Part shown: positions 1-11,571 of the stretch, piece after piece
Layout: the number at the start of each line of letters is the position of its first letter
How positions within the stretch are numbered: position 1 is the stretch's first letter
Assembly: GCF_014839835.1 (NCBI RefSeq)
Contig: NC_071627.1
Location: forward strand, 4,837,001 to 4,901,000
DNA from: Dryobates pubescens
Taxonomy: Eukaryota > Chordata > Aves > Piciformes > Picidae
Direction of reading: 5' to 3'
Length of the DNA: 64,000 bases
Notes under the pieces: generated by a model
The model's database searches: none
What the model was told of the DNA's origin: nothing
Seen by the model: only the letters and a program-made list of their open reading frames with translations
Position numbers and translations under genes: made by a program

Positions 1-784
1 AGTTCATGAATTGGGTGAAACCACCTGAGATTTCCTGTGGTCAACTACATGGCAGTCACTACCACAGCTGATGGACCAGCTCACTCTGGACACTCTCTCT
101 GGAAGAGAGCCTTTTACTCTCACTAGCATAGAATCAGCACAGTCAGAGCCTTAGGAGAGGAAGGCTTCCAGGCTGCAATACTTGGCATTGGTTCCTCCAG
201 AAGAAATTTGTATTTGGAAATTATATCACTGGTTACAGTCAAATTTTAAGTCAGAAGAAATGTTTTCTCCATTAAACCAAACCAAAATGAAACAAAACCC
301 CCAAACAAACAAATAAAAACAAACAAACAAAACCCCAAACAAATGAAACTGAAAGCTCACTGCCTAAGACAATAGTATGTATCAGCTCTAGTTCAGTCAT
401 TTCTGAAATGCCTCAAGAATGGAGTTGGTTCTGGGGACTCCAGCTCATTTCTTGTCTTATTTGCTCTCAGACAAGACCCTGCACCTCTTATCTTGTGCTG
501 TGATGCAATAACAAGTTCTGAGAGGCAAATCACAGAATCACTGAACTGCATGCAGCCCTTGCTGTGGCTTGGGAAAGTAAGGGTGTTGCGAGTACTGTGC
601 AACAATGGGATGCAAGTGTGTGGCATCTTCTCTGAGTTCTAGATATCTCTGAGATGTGTGGGTTCTGTGTGTTTTGCCTTTTGCTCACTCTCTCTGTCCA
701 TGCAGCTATTCTGTTTCTGCATATTCTGCATCAAGGCTCTTCTAAACCTCTACTGGTGCAGCATTGAACCATTGTATCCTATCA
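1..784. other. 3' flank of an upstream array unit
   Basis: No gene is seen here. The text around 70-100 (a caccagctcactctgga-like phrase) and around 395-520 (gcctcaagaatgga, later a TGTGATGCAATAACAAG-like phrase) matches the sequence found a few hundred bases after the poly(A) signal in later units, for example near 33310-34050 and 53870-53960. Positions 280-345 are a CAAA-rich low-complexity run that also recurs in the later units. I infer that the window opens just past the poly(A) site of another protocadherin gene to the left. Confidence 0.6.
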
Positions 785-2340
785 ATAGAGATGAGGAAGA
801 GAAGATAGCACCTGTTCTGGTTGCATTCCAGTCAGTGCTTTCACATCCTTCTTAAATGGTGAGGCCCACAACTCTAAATAGGGCAGGTCAATTATCTCTT
901 TAGACTGGGTGGTTATGGTGTGTTTGATGAACCCTAGAATGTAGTTTACCCTCTTTGCTGCCAGGGCACATGGCTGACAAGCCTTGGGCATGCTGCCAAC
1001 CAGCAGCCCCAGATCCCTTTCTGCAGGGCTGCTCTCCAGTCCTTCTTTTCCACATTTAGACTTGTGCTCAGCATTACTCCATCCCATGTTCAGAATCTGG
1101 CACTGGAACTTGTTACATTCCATGGCACTGATGGTTCTCTGATGCTCCAGTCTATCCAGAATGCTCTGCAAGGCCTCTAGTCCCACAAGTGCATAAAGAG
1201 CACCTTGCAGTTTGGTATCATCAGCAAACATGCTAATGGTGCATTCAGCTCTTGCATCTAGATCATTCCTGACACGGAAACCCTGCAGAACATCAGTCAT
1301 GACTGGTTGCCAACCAGATACAGCTGCCCCCCATTCACTACAACCCTTTGAGTCCTGACCTTCAGCCAGTTTGTCAACAGGCACACTGTGAACCTGCCCA
1401 CCTTAATCTTGAATGTGCTCAGAAGGATGCTGTGGGGGACAGTAGCAAAAGCCTTATGAATATCCAGAAAAACAACACCTATCACCTTCCCTTCATTCAT
1501 TAGGCAGGAAACCTTATCATAGAAGGATATAAAGTTAGGTAACCAGACCTTTCCCTGGATGAATCCATGTTGACCAGATTGAATAACTGCAATGCTCCTG
1601 AAATGCCTTTCAGTAGTACCCAGGATGACCTTCTCTACAATGTTTCCACAAACCAAGGCCAGTCTAACAGATCTGTAGGTTCCTGGGTCTTCCCTCACAA
1701 CCTTTTGGCAAATTGGAAGAACACCGGCTAGATTCCATGCACCAGGGATCTCTGCAGAGTCCCAAGAGTGTCAGCAGATTGAGAAGCATCTTGCTGTAAC
1801 ACCTACTAGCACTTTCAGTTCACTGAAATTAATTCTATCAGGTCCCATGGATTTGTGAAAATTCACCTGGTGCAACTGGTCTTGTACAATTTCAGTGTCC
1901 ACAAATGGCGAGTCACTGTTTTTAAACTCGTGGTCCTCTCTCCGACTCAGCAGAGTGGGCAGCCCAAGGTCTATCAGTATTATTAAACAGGGAGGCAAAA
2001 AAGCATTGAATGCCTCCACATCTTTTTCATCCATGTTAGCCAGGTGGCCATCTTCCTCAAATACAAAGATATCTTCTTGCTGTTAGCGAACTTCAGATAA
2101 ACTTTTCTTTTGCCTAACGCAGCACCAACTTCATTTAAGTGTAAGTTTTTTCTTTTCACATCTTCTCCCTGCATATATGAACATCAGATCAGTCATCTAC
2201 CTGCAAAGCCTGACCTTGCTTCTAGAGACCACAGTATTCCTTGTTTTTCTTGAGCTCCATGAGTTGTTCCCTGCTCAGCCAAACTGGGCTTCTGCCCCAT
2301 TTGCTTGACACAGTGGAACTGCCTGATAATAGACTGGAAT
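785..2340 (-). mobile_element. CR1 LINE relic, reverse transcriptase part
   Basis: Read on the minus strand, the segment encodes broken pieces of a CR1-type reverse transcriptase, with recognisable phrases such as VFLDIHKAFATVPHSILL and, near 2240-2290, the linker region before the reverse transcriptase. The frame is broken into several pieces, so the copy is old and inactive. It sits at the same place in the unit as the antisense CR1 relics near 9.4, 18.1, 34.6, 44.9 and 61.1 kb, which suggests insertion before the units were duplicated. Confidence 0.8.
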
Positions 2341-3224
2341 TGTATAGTTCACTGTCTTTGGGTGGTTTGAAGGGAAAATCTGCAAGTCAGTTTAAAGGAC
2401 TTTGTCTGAACATAGAATGGAGATGAATTTGGAAAAGGTCCATTTAGTTTGGACTCACCTACACTCTTCCCAGATTCAGTTTATTGGTGACTGTGGGAAA
2501 CCCTCAGGCTGTATTGTGCTGCAGTTCCAAAGTAATATTGGAAACCAGGATCCCTGAAGGCCTTGTGTGAAGACAGCGGTCTGTGTAGAGATGTTGTTTC
2601 TGGGAAAGCTCTGTGAGTGTTCTCAGAAAGCTGGGAGTTTTTTCTCTTTTTGTGCCTTGGGTGAGGTAAAGGTGAGCAGGTCCATTCCTTCAGTTTGGAG
2701 ATGAAGCCTATGGTGCATCAAGGACAATTGCAGAGAGCGGGGAATAGCAGCCAGGCCTCTGCAGGTCTTCTGAATACTGAACTTCTGGCTGTGACCAGGC
2801 CCAGTTTGATCCAATTCATAGGAACCTGGGCCCTACCCTGAAGGCATCTTGGGTGTGCAAAAGCCTGTGCAAAGCAGTGAGGTGGGAAGAGTGACATTTC
2901 CTACTTTGCTGACAAATCCTGATGCAGATGACAACATTAACACTGTTATCACTGTTGTAGATGAGTCTGGGAAGACTCTCCCACCAAGTTGGAAGGTTCA
3001 GACTGGACAAACTTGCCTTCTAAACTCCTTAGAGAGGAGTCATCCAGTTTTAGCTCCTGACAATAAAGAATTTAGAATTCAGATTCTGCCCCACATTTGG
3101 GTTTATTTCAGCTTGTGGAAAAACGTGAACATGTCCAGACTTTTTGTCTAATTGCCATGTTTAGCAGCCTCTATGGTGACTGGAATAACATCTTTCAAAT
3201 TTTGCCTGCTCATGTAGTTTCATC
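2341..3224. repeat. conserved spacer block, copy 1
   Basis: No gene is recognised. From about 2510 the sequence is one copy of a block of roughly 600 bp that recurs in every spacer (near 11.0, 19.0, 26.5, 36.1, 46.5, 54.0 and 63.5 kb). Hallmarks are TGCTGCAGTTCCAAAG, then GGAGACAGyGGTCT, then TTTGTTTCTGGGAAAGCT-like text, and GAGCAGGTCCATTCCTTC. The nature of the block is unknown; it could be a spacer that simply duplicated with the unit or an old repeat. Confidence 0.6.
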
Positions 3225-3515
3225 ATCCTCCTGTCTTTGGGATGTAAGATAGAACACAGGAAGTTTCACCTCAACATGAGGAGAAATTTCTTTCCTGTGA
3301 AAGTGACAGAGTGGACAGAGTGACAGAGAGTGACAGAGCTGGAACAGGATGCCCAGAGAGTCTGTGGAGTCTCCTTTGCTGGAGACTTTCAAAGCCAACC
3401 TGGGTGTGTTCCTGTGTGACCTGCCCTAGCTGATCTTGCTTTGGCAGCAGAATTGGCCCCAGTGATCTCAGGAGGTCCCTTCCAAAACCTAATATTCTAT
3501 GATTCTCTGGGAGGC
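3225..3515 (+). mobile_element. CR1 LINE 3' fragment
   Basis: The segment reads like the 3' untranslated part of an avian CR1 in sense orientation: a run about a gene body that aligns with GAGGAGAAATTTCTTTCC and ends with GGTCCCTTCCAAAACC and ATTCTATGATTCT. It is a truncated copy. The TTCTATGATTCT tail is the usual CR1 terminus. Confidence 0.7.
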
Positions 3516-4867
3516 ATCTGGGATCTCACTGTACAAGGCGCCCAGTACTTCTTCATTTTCACTAAGCAAAATTTCAAATGAAGTTTGGTTACAGTTTTCA
3601 GCCTGAGGCCTCCTCTCTCCAGTTTCTTGTGCTCAGCACAAACCAGATTCAATTCAACCTCATTTTAAGCAATTGCACAATTACATCAAATATTCTATGA
3701 ATAAACTTGTCGCATCCCCAACACTTCCCTCTTGCTCTTGTTAAGCAAAGCCACTAATGGTATAAACACTGATCTTTTTGGTTTGCTTGCCTGGGTTTCA
3801 CTGCTGTTGTTTGGTTTTTGTTATGTAAGTTAGACTGACTTCAGTGGAGGCAGCAGCTTTCCTCTCCAAGACATTGTGTACATGTCACCCACCTTGTTGC
3901 TGGGTCCACAGGTGCTGCTTCAGCAGGGTCAGTGATGAGTTTCTGGGGGGTTTAGATGCTCTCAGGCATGGATCCTGACTCATGCTGCCAGACTGTACTG
4001 AGAATCACTCTCCTCTCCTACCTCCATTTCCTCACGGTTGTTCCTTTCAGGTCCATTGTTAGCCTAGGTTGATTCTGCCTCTGATCATCCCATCTCAAGC
4101 TTTACACATTCCTAGAACCCTCTTCAACAATGTCCTTATCATATCTTTGCAGTAATTAACAGGTTTTAATTTTTTCTCTTTTCCCCTTATAGTTTACAAA
4201 GCCTCGGGCTGAAATTGTATGCGTTTACATTTGAATAGTTCCTTTAATGGCCCATGATTCTGTGTCAATAGATCCACACTTCATGCTATTGTTCATTGCT
4301 GCTCTTTAAGGTTTGTGTATCTGGGAGTATAACTTCTGAACACTCCTGGTTGTTTCTTCCCTTTTGCAGGAAATATTCTAGGCCATCACTCCTTTACACA
4401 GGTTCAGGAGTTCCGGTTTGACCTCTGAGTTCAGGGACCTTCAAAATGTTTCTAATTGCAGGTGGCAACATCAGAAGAGAAAGGTCTGTATGCCTCCAGA
4501 AGATGCACATAGGTTACAGCTGGGAACAGGTTTCACAAAAGTGACAACGTGACAGTGACAAAGCCTAACGTAGGTGCCAGGGGAAAGCAGGTGGCAGGGG
4601 AAGACACTTTTCTCAAATCAAGATAGAAAAGGGCTTAAATTGGGTGACGTGCGATACAAAAAGTGGAAAAAAAAAAAAACCAAACCATAATTAGAGTGAT
4701 GCATCTCAGAAAGACAGCAGAATCACTCTGCGTGGTGGTGATGGAGAAGATTTTGCTTTACCAAGGGGATTTTTCCTTGGCACCAGTCTTTTGGGTCCGC
4801 TTTGGCATGGAGAGAGCAGCCGGAAGTAGCAAAGCCCAAGGTAGGAGCTCCGACCAGAAGCAGAGGA
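3516..4867 (+). promoter_or_regulatory. upstream region of gene 1 with conserved distal block
   Basis: No gene is seen. Positions about 4020-4320 contain a block shared with the other units except that of gene 2; its clearest phrase is CCTTTAATGGCCCAT followed by AATAGATCC and CTATTGTTCA. Homologous copies lie near 20.2, 28.1, 38.8, 48.1 and 55.1 kb, always 0.5-1.0 kb before the ATG. Whether it is an enhancer or only duplicated flank cannot be told from sequence. Confidence 0.45.
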
Positions 4868-4907
4868 ACCATTCCCGCTGCCGACACTGGGTGGCGGTGT
4901 TGACCAC
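4868..4907 (+). promoter_or_regulatory. CSE/CTCF-like promoter element, gene 1
   Basis: This 40-bp element is shared by all seven genes and sits 162 bp before the ATG. It carries CCCGCTGCCGAC and TGGGTGGCGGTGTTGACC. Clustered protocadherin promoters are known to have a conserved CGCT-containing element bound by CTCF at about this distance, and GGGTGGCGG resembles the CTCF core. Gene 1 has GACACTGG where most copies have GACGCTGG, so the second CGCT is lost. Assignment is by position and similarity, not by binding data. Confidence 0.6.
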
Positions 4908-5068
4908 GGCTTCCTCTACCCGCTCCAGCTCTGCCGCCCCGGCACACAAAAACAGCCGACAGAGCTACCCGGAAAGGGCGGAGGGGAACGCAGCCGGGCT
5001 GCTCAGGGTCTCGCAGAAGCCCTTCTCTGCCATCCCTGGCAAACAGGGCTACGCCTGAAACGCTGCAA

Positions 5069-7504
5069 ATGCCGGCAAGCCGTGAGGATACTGTCTGGCT
5101 TTTATGGAGAGGAATGGCGTGGAACGGCATAAGGAGCGGAGGCAGCCTCAGGCAAGTGATCTTGTTCCTTCTGTGCTTTTGCGTGTGGCAGAGCGGGGCC
5201 GAAAGCCTCCGCTATTCTCTGGCAGAGGAGATGGAGAGGGACTCCTTTGTGGGCAATATTGCCCAGGACCTGGGGCTTGCTCCGAGCCAGCTGGCAGCTC
5301 GCAAGGCGCGCGTTGTGTCGGAGGGGAACCAGCAGCTTTTCCGCCTCAACCCGAGCACCGGAGTGCTGATGGCCAGGGAGTCTCTGGACCGAGAGGAGAT
5401 CTGTCCTCAGAGCGAGACCTGCACGCTCTTCTTTAAGGTGTTCTTTGACAACCCATTGCAGCTGATCCGAGGGGAGGTAGAGATTCTTGACGTGAACGAC
5501 AACTCTCCAGTGTTCCCAAAGAAAGAAATAGCTTTAGAGATTCTTGAAACGGCACCACCTGGGTCTCGTTTCCCTCTGGAAAGTGCCCGTGACAAGGACG
5601 TGGGCAGTAACGGTTTGCAGAACTACAGCCTCGAGTCAAATTCGCATTTTTCCCTTGTTGTAAGAGGAAGGAAAGGTGGAACAAAGTACCCAGAGCTCGT
5701 CCTAGAGCGTCAGCTCGACCGCGAAGAACAACGAGAGATTCATTTACTCCTGACGGCCACGGACGGAGGCTCGCCGCCCAGGTCAGGCACGGCTCAGGTC
5801 CAGATCGTGGTTCTGGATATCAATGACAACATTCCGGTCTTTGATACGGAGGTTTATGAAGTGCGGCTACTCGAGAATAGCCCCCCGGGGCAGCTAGTGG
5901 TGAGAGTCATGGCCACAGACGCCGACGAAAACTTATACAGTAAATTGCAGTACGACTTCACCGAAATACCAGTGGGGTCTAGGGAACTCTTTGATCTCAA
6001 CGCTGACACGGGAGAGATTCTCGTGGCAGGCAACCTGGACTTCGAGGAAACAAAATTCCATGAACTGATGGTGAGAGCCACTGACGGCGGGGGTCTGTAC
6101 AGTCATTGCAAAGTGCAACTGGAGGTTGTGGACGTGAACGACAACGCCCCGGAGATACAGCTGACCTCTCACACTGCCTCCATTCCCGAGGACGCTCCGC
6201 CACGCACCGTGGTGGCCCTCTTCAGCGTGCGGGACAGAGACGCCGGTGACAACGGCAGGACAGAGTGCACCATTGAAGGGGACTTGCCATTCACTCTCAC
6301 CCCCACCTTCGATAATTACTACGAGCTGAGAACCAACGCGGCGCTGGACAGGGAGACGACGGCAGAGTATAACATCAGCATCCGAGCGACGGACTGGGGA
6401 CCGCGGCGCCTGAGCTCTCGGCAGAGCCTGTGGGTGCAGGTGTCGGACGTGAACGACAACGCCCCCGCCTTCAGCCAGGAGCTCTACAGCATGTGGGTGA
6501 CGGAGAACAACAGCCCCATGGTGCGCATCGGCAGCGTGCAGGCCAGCGACGCGGACGCGGGCAGCAACGCGCGCGTGCAGTACGCGCTGGTGCGTGAGGA
6601 GGGCGAGGAGCAGCCGGCGGTGTCGGTGAGCTCGGAGAGCGGCGACGTGTACGTGGTGCGCTCGCTGGACTACGAGCGGGTGCGCGCCTTGGAGGTGTGG
6701 GTGAGCGCGGCCGACGGCGGCTGGCCGGCGCTGAGCGCGCGGGCGCTGCTGCGCGTGCTGGTGCGCGACGAGAACGACAACGCGCCGGTGGTGCTGCACC
6801 CTGGTGCCGAGAGCGGCGCGGGCGCGGGCGAGCTGGTGCCGCGCTGGGCGCCGGCAGGCTACCTGGTGGCCAAGGTGGTGGCGGTGGACGCGGACGCGGG
6901 GCAGAACGCCTGGCTGTCCTACGAGCTGGCCAAGGCCACGGAGCCGGGGCTCTTCCGCCTCGGGCTGCACAGCGGCGAGCTGCGCACGGCGCGGGCCGTG
7001 GCCGAGCGCGACGCGCCCCGACACAGGCTCGTCGTGCTCGTGCGAGACCGCGGCCAGCCGCCGCGCTCGGCCAGCGCCACCCTCGCCATCGCCCTGCTCC
7101 ACGACTTCTCCGACGCCCATGTGCGCCTCAGCCAGGACGCGCCGCCCGCCGAGCCCGACGACACGCTCACTCTCTACCTCATCGCCTGCCTGGCCTGCGT
7201 CTCCGCGCTCTGCCTGGCCACCGGCCTGGCCGCCCTGCTCATGAAGTTGCGGCGGGACAGGCGCAAACACGACGAGCCCTTGCCCACCTTCCCGACGGCT
7301 GTCGCCGAGAGCGACGCAGGCTCCCTTCCCCGCAGTCTTGTGTACGACGTGTGTTTGGCCACCGGCACCCTGAGCAGCGACTTTCACTTCCTCGGTCCGC
7401 TCTTGCCCTGCTTCTCTGCCGGGATGCCTCCCGGCGGTGCCCCACAGAGGAGTTCCGTGTGTGTACAAGCGGCATCCAACCCCGGGGACGAAGGTATTAC
7501 ACAG
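5069..7504 (+). CDS. protocadherin gene 1, large exon (EC1-EC6, TM)
   Basis: This encodes a clustered-type protocadherin, a calcium-dependent homophilic adhesion receptor expected at neuronal membranes. The 812 codons hold a signal peptide (about 1-44, ending QSGA), six cadherin repeats and a membrane helix (about 700-723, LYLIACLACVSALCLATG). Calcium-binding linkers are DVNDN at 141, DINDN at 250, DVNDN at 355 and 460, and DENDN at 567. EC1 has the family CX5C loop (CPQSETC). The tail contains SLVYDVCLATGT, reminiscent of beta/gamma-type protocadherins. The ATG at 5069 is chosen because all seven genes have an ATG at the equivalent place; an internal Met at 16 is an alternative. The exon ends at CAG with donor GTGAGG, phase 0. 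EC3 is unusual in having DADENLYSKLQYDF where the others have a DPDEGSNGKVQY-type sequence. Splicing to the exon at 8274 is inferred; a distant shared exon cannot be excluded. Confidence 0.93.
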
Positions 7505-8273
7505 GTGAGGGTGTGGTGCCCGCCAAGACAAGGGGCAGTGGGAGTGGGCAGCGGCGGGAGGGGGCGTTGAGACCTGGGAGTCCGGGGTGAAGATTTTTTT
7601 TTTTTTTTAACCTGATGTTTATGAGCCACTCTGACGAGGAGAGGTTGGAGACAGTCGCTGCAGATGATTTCCCAGCAGATGTCCCTAGTATCGGGGACAT
7701 CTCTGTTGCCATCTCTTAGATGTCCTCTGCATCATTATATGTGGCCTGAGATCAAGTCTGATGTGGTATTATCATTGTGTGATCCTGTTAGCGAGTTGTT
7801 TAGACACAGCCTGCAGAGCTCTCTGGATTCAGAGCAGGCTTCATGGCTTTTAGTTTTCCAGGCATCTGTGCAGCACTTCACAAGACTCCAGAAGGTGAAC
7901 ATATGCGAAGGCCCAGAAACACCGTTTTAGTGCCACCCCACAAACTATCCTTGTATTTCAACATTAAGCAGCATTTTACTAACTACCTGAAATTTCTATT
8001 TTGGGGCTCTTATCATCTCAAATTACTTCCTCAGAATCATAAAAGTTTTATACCAGCATCCTTGTGATGTCCACAACAGAGGATGTTTTCTGGATTTAAA
8101 TTTTCCCTGTTCATGTCAGAGCCCCAGCACCTGCTCCAAACCAGTCTTTGGCTCTGGGTAGAGAAGAGTGGTGTCACACATGCAGTGGTGGCAGACTTGC
8201 CATCTATGCTTCCTGCAGATGACTGCTTTCCTTCCACAGTCAAATCACAGCCTCACCTCTGTGTTATTTGCAG

Positions 8274-8387
8274 GCTTCCCTCTCTGAAGACACGAGTTCC
8301 AGACCACCTGAAGCAGCTTGTGCTGCAAATAGGGGCGTGGAGCTAAATGCCTGTTCTGATCAAAGCCCTTGGCTCACACATCAGTAA
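8274..8387 (+). CDS. gene 1 private exon 2
   Basis: The segment follows TTATTTGCAG and is open in phase 0, matching the donor of the large exon after a 769-bp intron. It encodes 37 residues beginning ASLSEDTSS and ending SPWLTHQ before TAA. Homologues follow every one of the seven genes with many silent differences. The sequence CA|GTAAGC at 8382-8389 is a donor, so the TAA may be intronic and the exon may end at 8383, joining exon 3 in frame. It lacks the Gly-Arg pair that begins the exon in genes 3, 4, 5 and 7. I know no family with this peptide. Confidence 0.7.
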   Translation, partial: ASLSEDTSSRPPEAACAANRGVELNACSDQSPWLTHQ

Positions 8388-8736
8388 GCGAGGAGAAAAT
8401 GAGTCTCTCTTCACCAGCTATCGTCCTCACAGGGAAAGAAAACAGAGACCAAACACCCTCCAAAAGTAAAGCAGCAGAGAGCTATAAATCTTCTCTGTGA
8501 GAGAGCAAAACCTCCTCGTCCTCTTGATCATTACTGTACTCCTGTAGATATTTTGCAGTTGTGACATGGATGGAGGAGGAGTTTTTTTGCATGCTGATTA
8601 CACTGAGACTTGATGCATGATTGTAAGAGTACTACTGCTTCCTAACCTAAATCTCCCCTGCATCACCTTGTCTGTGTATTTTGTCTTAAGAAGAGTTTAA
8701 TAGTGAAATAGTCAAAGTGTATTTAGCTTTCTTCAG

Positions 8737-8941
8737 CCTGGTCAAGATCAGGCAAACAGATCTTCAGCAGAATTCAGAGGTGCTTGCAAAGGAATTGTTT
8801 AATAACAGGCAGAAGCTGATTACATTAGAAACAGCTGACATTGGCACTCTTCTGCTTGAAGAGGAGTTTACAGGTTCTCCTGACTCTGAAGAGTGGACTT
8901 TGAGCAATGTGTGCTTCTTGCATATTGTAAAGCTGAAATGA
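8737..8941 (+). CDS. gene 1 candidate exon 3
   Basis: The acceptor is TAGCTTTCTTCAG at 8724-8736. Joined to CA from exon 2, the frame reads H-L-V-K-I-R then QTDLQQNS, NNRQKLIT, EEEFTGSPDSEEW and ends KLK before TGA. The joined exons 1-3 total 2751 nt, exactly 917 codons. The same peptide is conserved in units 2, 3 and 6, which argues for coding use. It resembles neither the lysine-rich gamma constant region nor the alpha constant region as I know them. If exon 2 is terminal instead, this is 3' untranslated sequence. Confidence 0.55.
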
Positions 8942-9156
8942 ACATTCAAGACTTGTTTTTTTCTATTGTTATAGGCAATTTAACTGTTGTTTCTCATTTA
9001 CTAGGCTTTTACAAGTATTTAGGGTGCTGTAGAGTACAGGACATCAAGAAGCTTTCTGTTTTCCTTTCATCTTTGCACCGGTCATGATCTCTAAAGTTCT
9101 GTGATATTTGCTGCCTCTCACACCTTCTAAAAGTCAAATACCTAATGATACAAAAC

Positions 9157-9162
9157 AGTAAA
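9157..9162 (+). terminator. poly(A) signal, gene 1 (variant)
   Basis: AGTAAA occupies the position of AATAAA in the other units and is followed by the shared phrase CTCCCTCAGCTGAGTGTGCTG, a GT-rich downstream element. Its alignment with six other signals supports it, although the hexamer is the weaker variant. Confidence 0.55.
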
Positions 9163-9389
9163 ACCTACGTGGAACTCCCTCAGCTGAGTGTGCTGTGTGG
9201 AAGATCACTTTTCATAGTCATTGGTGAGGAAATCACCGCCCCAAGAGCAGGATTTCAGGAAGAAGTCCTTGCCTTTGGAATGGATTTTATGGAGGGGAAA
9301 TCAGAATGACCTGAAAATATGTCTTTCTCAGAGGAATGTGTGTTCAGGCCCACTTCAGGTCTGACCATAAGTTAAAGCATAGTTTTAAA

Positions 9390-11015
9390 GGCATTGCCCG
9401 AATGTCTCCTAAACACTGGCCAGCTTGGGGCACTGAACACCTCTCTAGGGAGCTTGTTCCAGTGTTTAGCCAACTTCTCTCTAAAGATATGCAAATGCTT
9501 CCTAATTTCCAGGCTGAACCTCCTCTGATGCAGCTTTGAGCCCTTCCCTTACATCCCTTTGCTGGAGATGAGGAAGAAGAGGCCTTCTCTGGATACATCC
9601 TTCTTAAATTGTGAGGTCTGGAATCACACCCAGTAGTCAAGGTCAGGCTGCATCAATAGGAACACAGTAGGATAATCATCTCTTTAGACTGCCTGCTCAC
9701 ACTGTGTTTGATGCACCCTAGGATGTGATTTGCCCTCTTGGCTGCCAGGGCAGGCTGATGATATGTCTTGGGTCTTCTGTCAACCAGCATCCCCAGATCC
9801 CTTTCTGCAGGGCTGCTCTCCAGCTACTCCTCTCCCCATTTTATGCCACTGATGATTCTTCAATGCTCCCAACTATCAAGATCCCGTTGCAAGGCCTCTT
9901 TTCTTTTAGGGGAGTCAAAAGCACCTCGCACTTTGATATCATCAGTAAAGTTTATAAAGGTGCATTCAACTGCTGCATGCAGTTTATTTATATATTCATG
10001 GAAGTGGACATAGAAAGAGCCCTGAGGAACACCACCAGTGACTGCTAGGCAAGCAGATGTAGCTGCATTTGCTACAACCCCTGAAGACCTCTGCTTCAGA
10101 AAATACATCATTAAGCACTCCCTTAACCTGCTCCTCTGCCAGCTGGACATCATGTCCAGAAAGATGATGTGAGGGACACTATTAAAAGCCTTATGAAAAT
10201 CCAGGACAGCAATATTCACCACCTCCTCTTCATGCAGTGGGAGGGTGGCTATCAAATCACTTGCACAGGAGTTTCCCTCTCAGTAGTTCCCAGGGTGATC
10301 TTTTCCATAATGATTCCAGGTCAGACAAAAAGGATCATTAGTTCCTGGGTCTTTTCTCATGTACTTCTTGCAAAATGGAAGAACATTGTCTGGTTTCCAG
10401 TCAACAAGGACCTTCCCAGAATGTCAATGTCTTTGGTACAAGAGGGAGAGTGTCCCATCATAACATCCTCTAGCACTTTCAGTACTCTGGGGAGAATCCT
10501 ATCACCCCCTCCTAAACACCCCATGGACTTGTGAATATTCAGCAGAGTGGCTGGTCCTGTACAATTTTGGTGTTCACAAAAGGAAATTCACTGTTCCCAC
10601 ACTCATGGTCCTGTGACTCAGTGCAGTGGGCAGCCCAAGTGCCTGATCACAGGCTGGAACTGTACAGAGTTGTGAGGATGTGGTCATTGTGGGAAACATT
10701 TCTTTTCTTACATTTATATATAATCTCCTATGCTCCAGCTTGCACTCTTGCTGCTTGTCCTATCATTGGACATGACTGAGAATAGGCTAGCTCCATCCTC
10801 CTGACACTCTTCACCTCTTTAGACATTAAAGAGATCAGCCCTCAGTCTCATGCAAGCTAGAGAGCCCCAGCTCCCTCAGCCTTTCCTCACAAAGAAAATG
10901 TTCCAGTCCCTTAAGCATCTTTGTGACTTTACGCTGGACTCTTCCAAGCCACTCTTCCCTGTCCTTCTTGAACTGAGTGACACAGAACTGGACACAATAT
11001 TCCAGATGCAGCCTC
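9390..11015 (-). mobile_element. CR1 LINE relic(s), antisense
   Basis: On the minus strand there are 3' CR1 sequence (about 9390-9640), reverse transcriptase fragments (about 9860-10255, with VLDFHKAFNSVPHIIFLD) and, at 10780-11015, another 3' CR1 portion reading CR1-like [20 protein letters not shown]. The frame is broken many times, and at least two CR1 pieces are probably joined here. The bases at 9200-9390 are shared unit flank with nothing further to report. Confidence 0.75.
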
Positions 11016-11399
11016 ACCAGGCATTTTTGCCCCTTCTTCTGCTCTGTGAACTGTGCTTAAGCCTTGTCTTGCCTGTCCCTCCTCAGAAGAACTGTCACCC
11101 CGTTTCTAATAACGGATTGTTTGAATGTGTAGCACGGAATATTGGGAACCCCTCACACTATGTTGTGCTGCAGTTCCAAAGTGTAATTTTGGAAACCAGG
11201 ATCCCCTTGTGTGTGGAAGTGAAATAAAGAGAACACCTGCAGGCCTTGTGTGGAGACAGCGGTCTTTGTAGGGATGTTGTTTCTGAGAAAGGTGTGAACA
11301 TTCTCAACAGGGTGGGATATTTTTTTTCTGCTTTTGTGCCTTGGCTGAGGTAAGGGTGACAAGGACCATTCCTTCAGGTTGGAGATGAGGTTTATCAGG
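11016..11399. repeat. conserved spacer block, copy 2 (truncated)
   Basis: This is the first half of the block described at 2341, including CTGTGAACTGTGC, CTCAGAAGAACTG, GTTCCAAAGTGT and GAAATAAAGAGAACA. It is cut near 11400 by a CR1 insertion, and only a few tens of bases of the rest reappear after 11840 before sequence jumps to the gene 2 promoter. Confidence 0.6.
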
Positions 11400-11537
11400 T
11401 TGGAATTGAGGCTGTTCAATCTTCAGAAGATAAGGCTCTGAGGAGACCTTATTGTGGCCTTCCAGTATCTTAAGGGAGCCTACAAGCAAGCTGGTGAGAG
11501 ACTTCTTAGGGTGCCAGGTAGTGATAGGACTGGGGCA

Positions 11538-11571
<34 letters not shown>

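Noticed and set aside
782-2174. Minus-strand ORFs as host genes
   Set aside because: They are fragments of CR1 reverse transcriptase in broken frames.
5146-5158. GC-AG type splice donor (CAGGCAAGT) in the signal peptide, in all seven genes
   Set aside because: It matches the GC-donor consensus, but it encodes the Arg-Gln-Val conserved in protocadherin signal peptides, and no intron is needed because the frame is open throughout.
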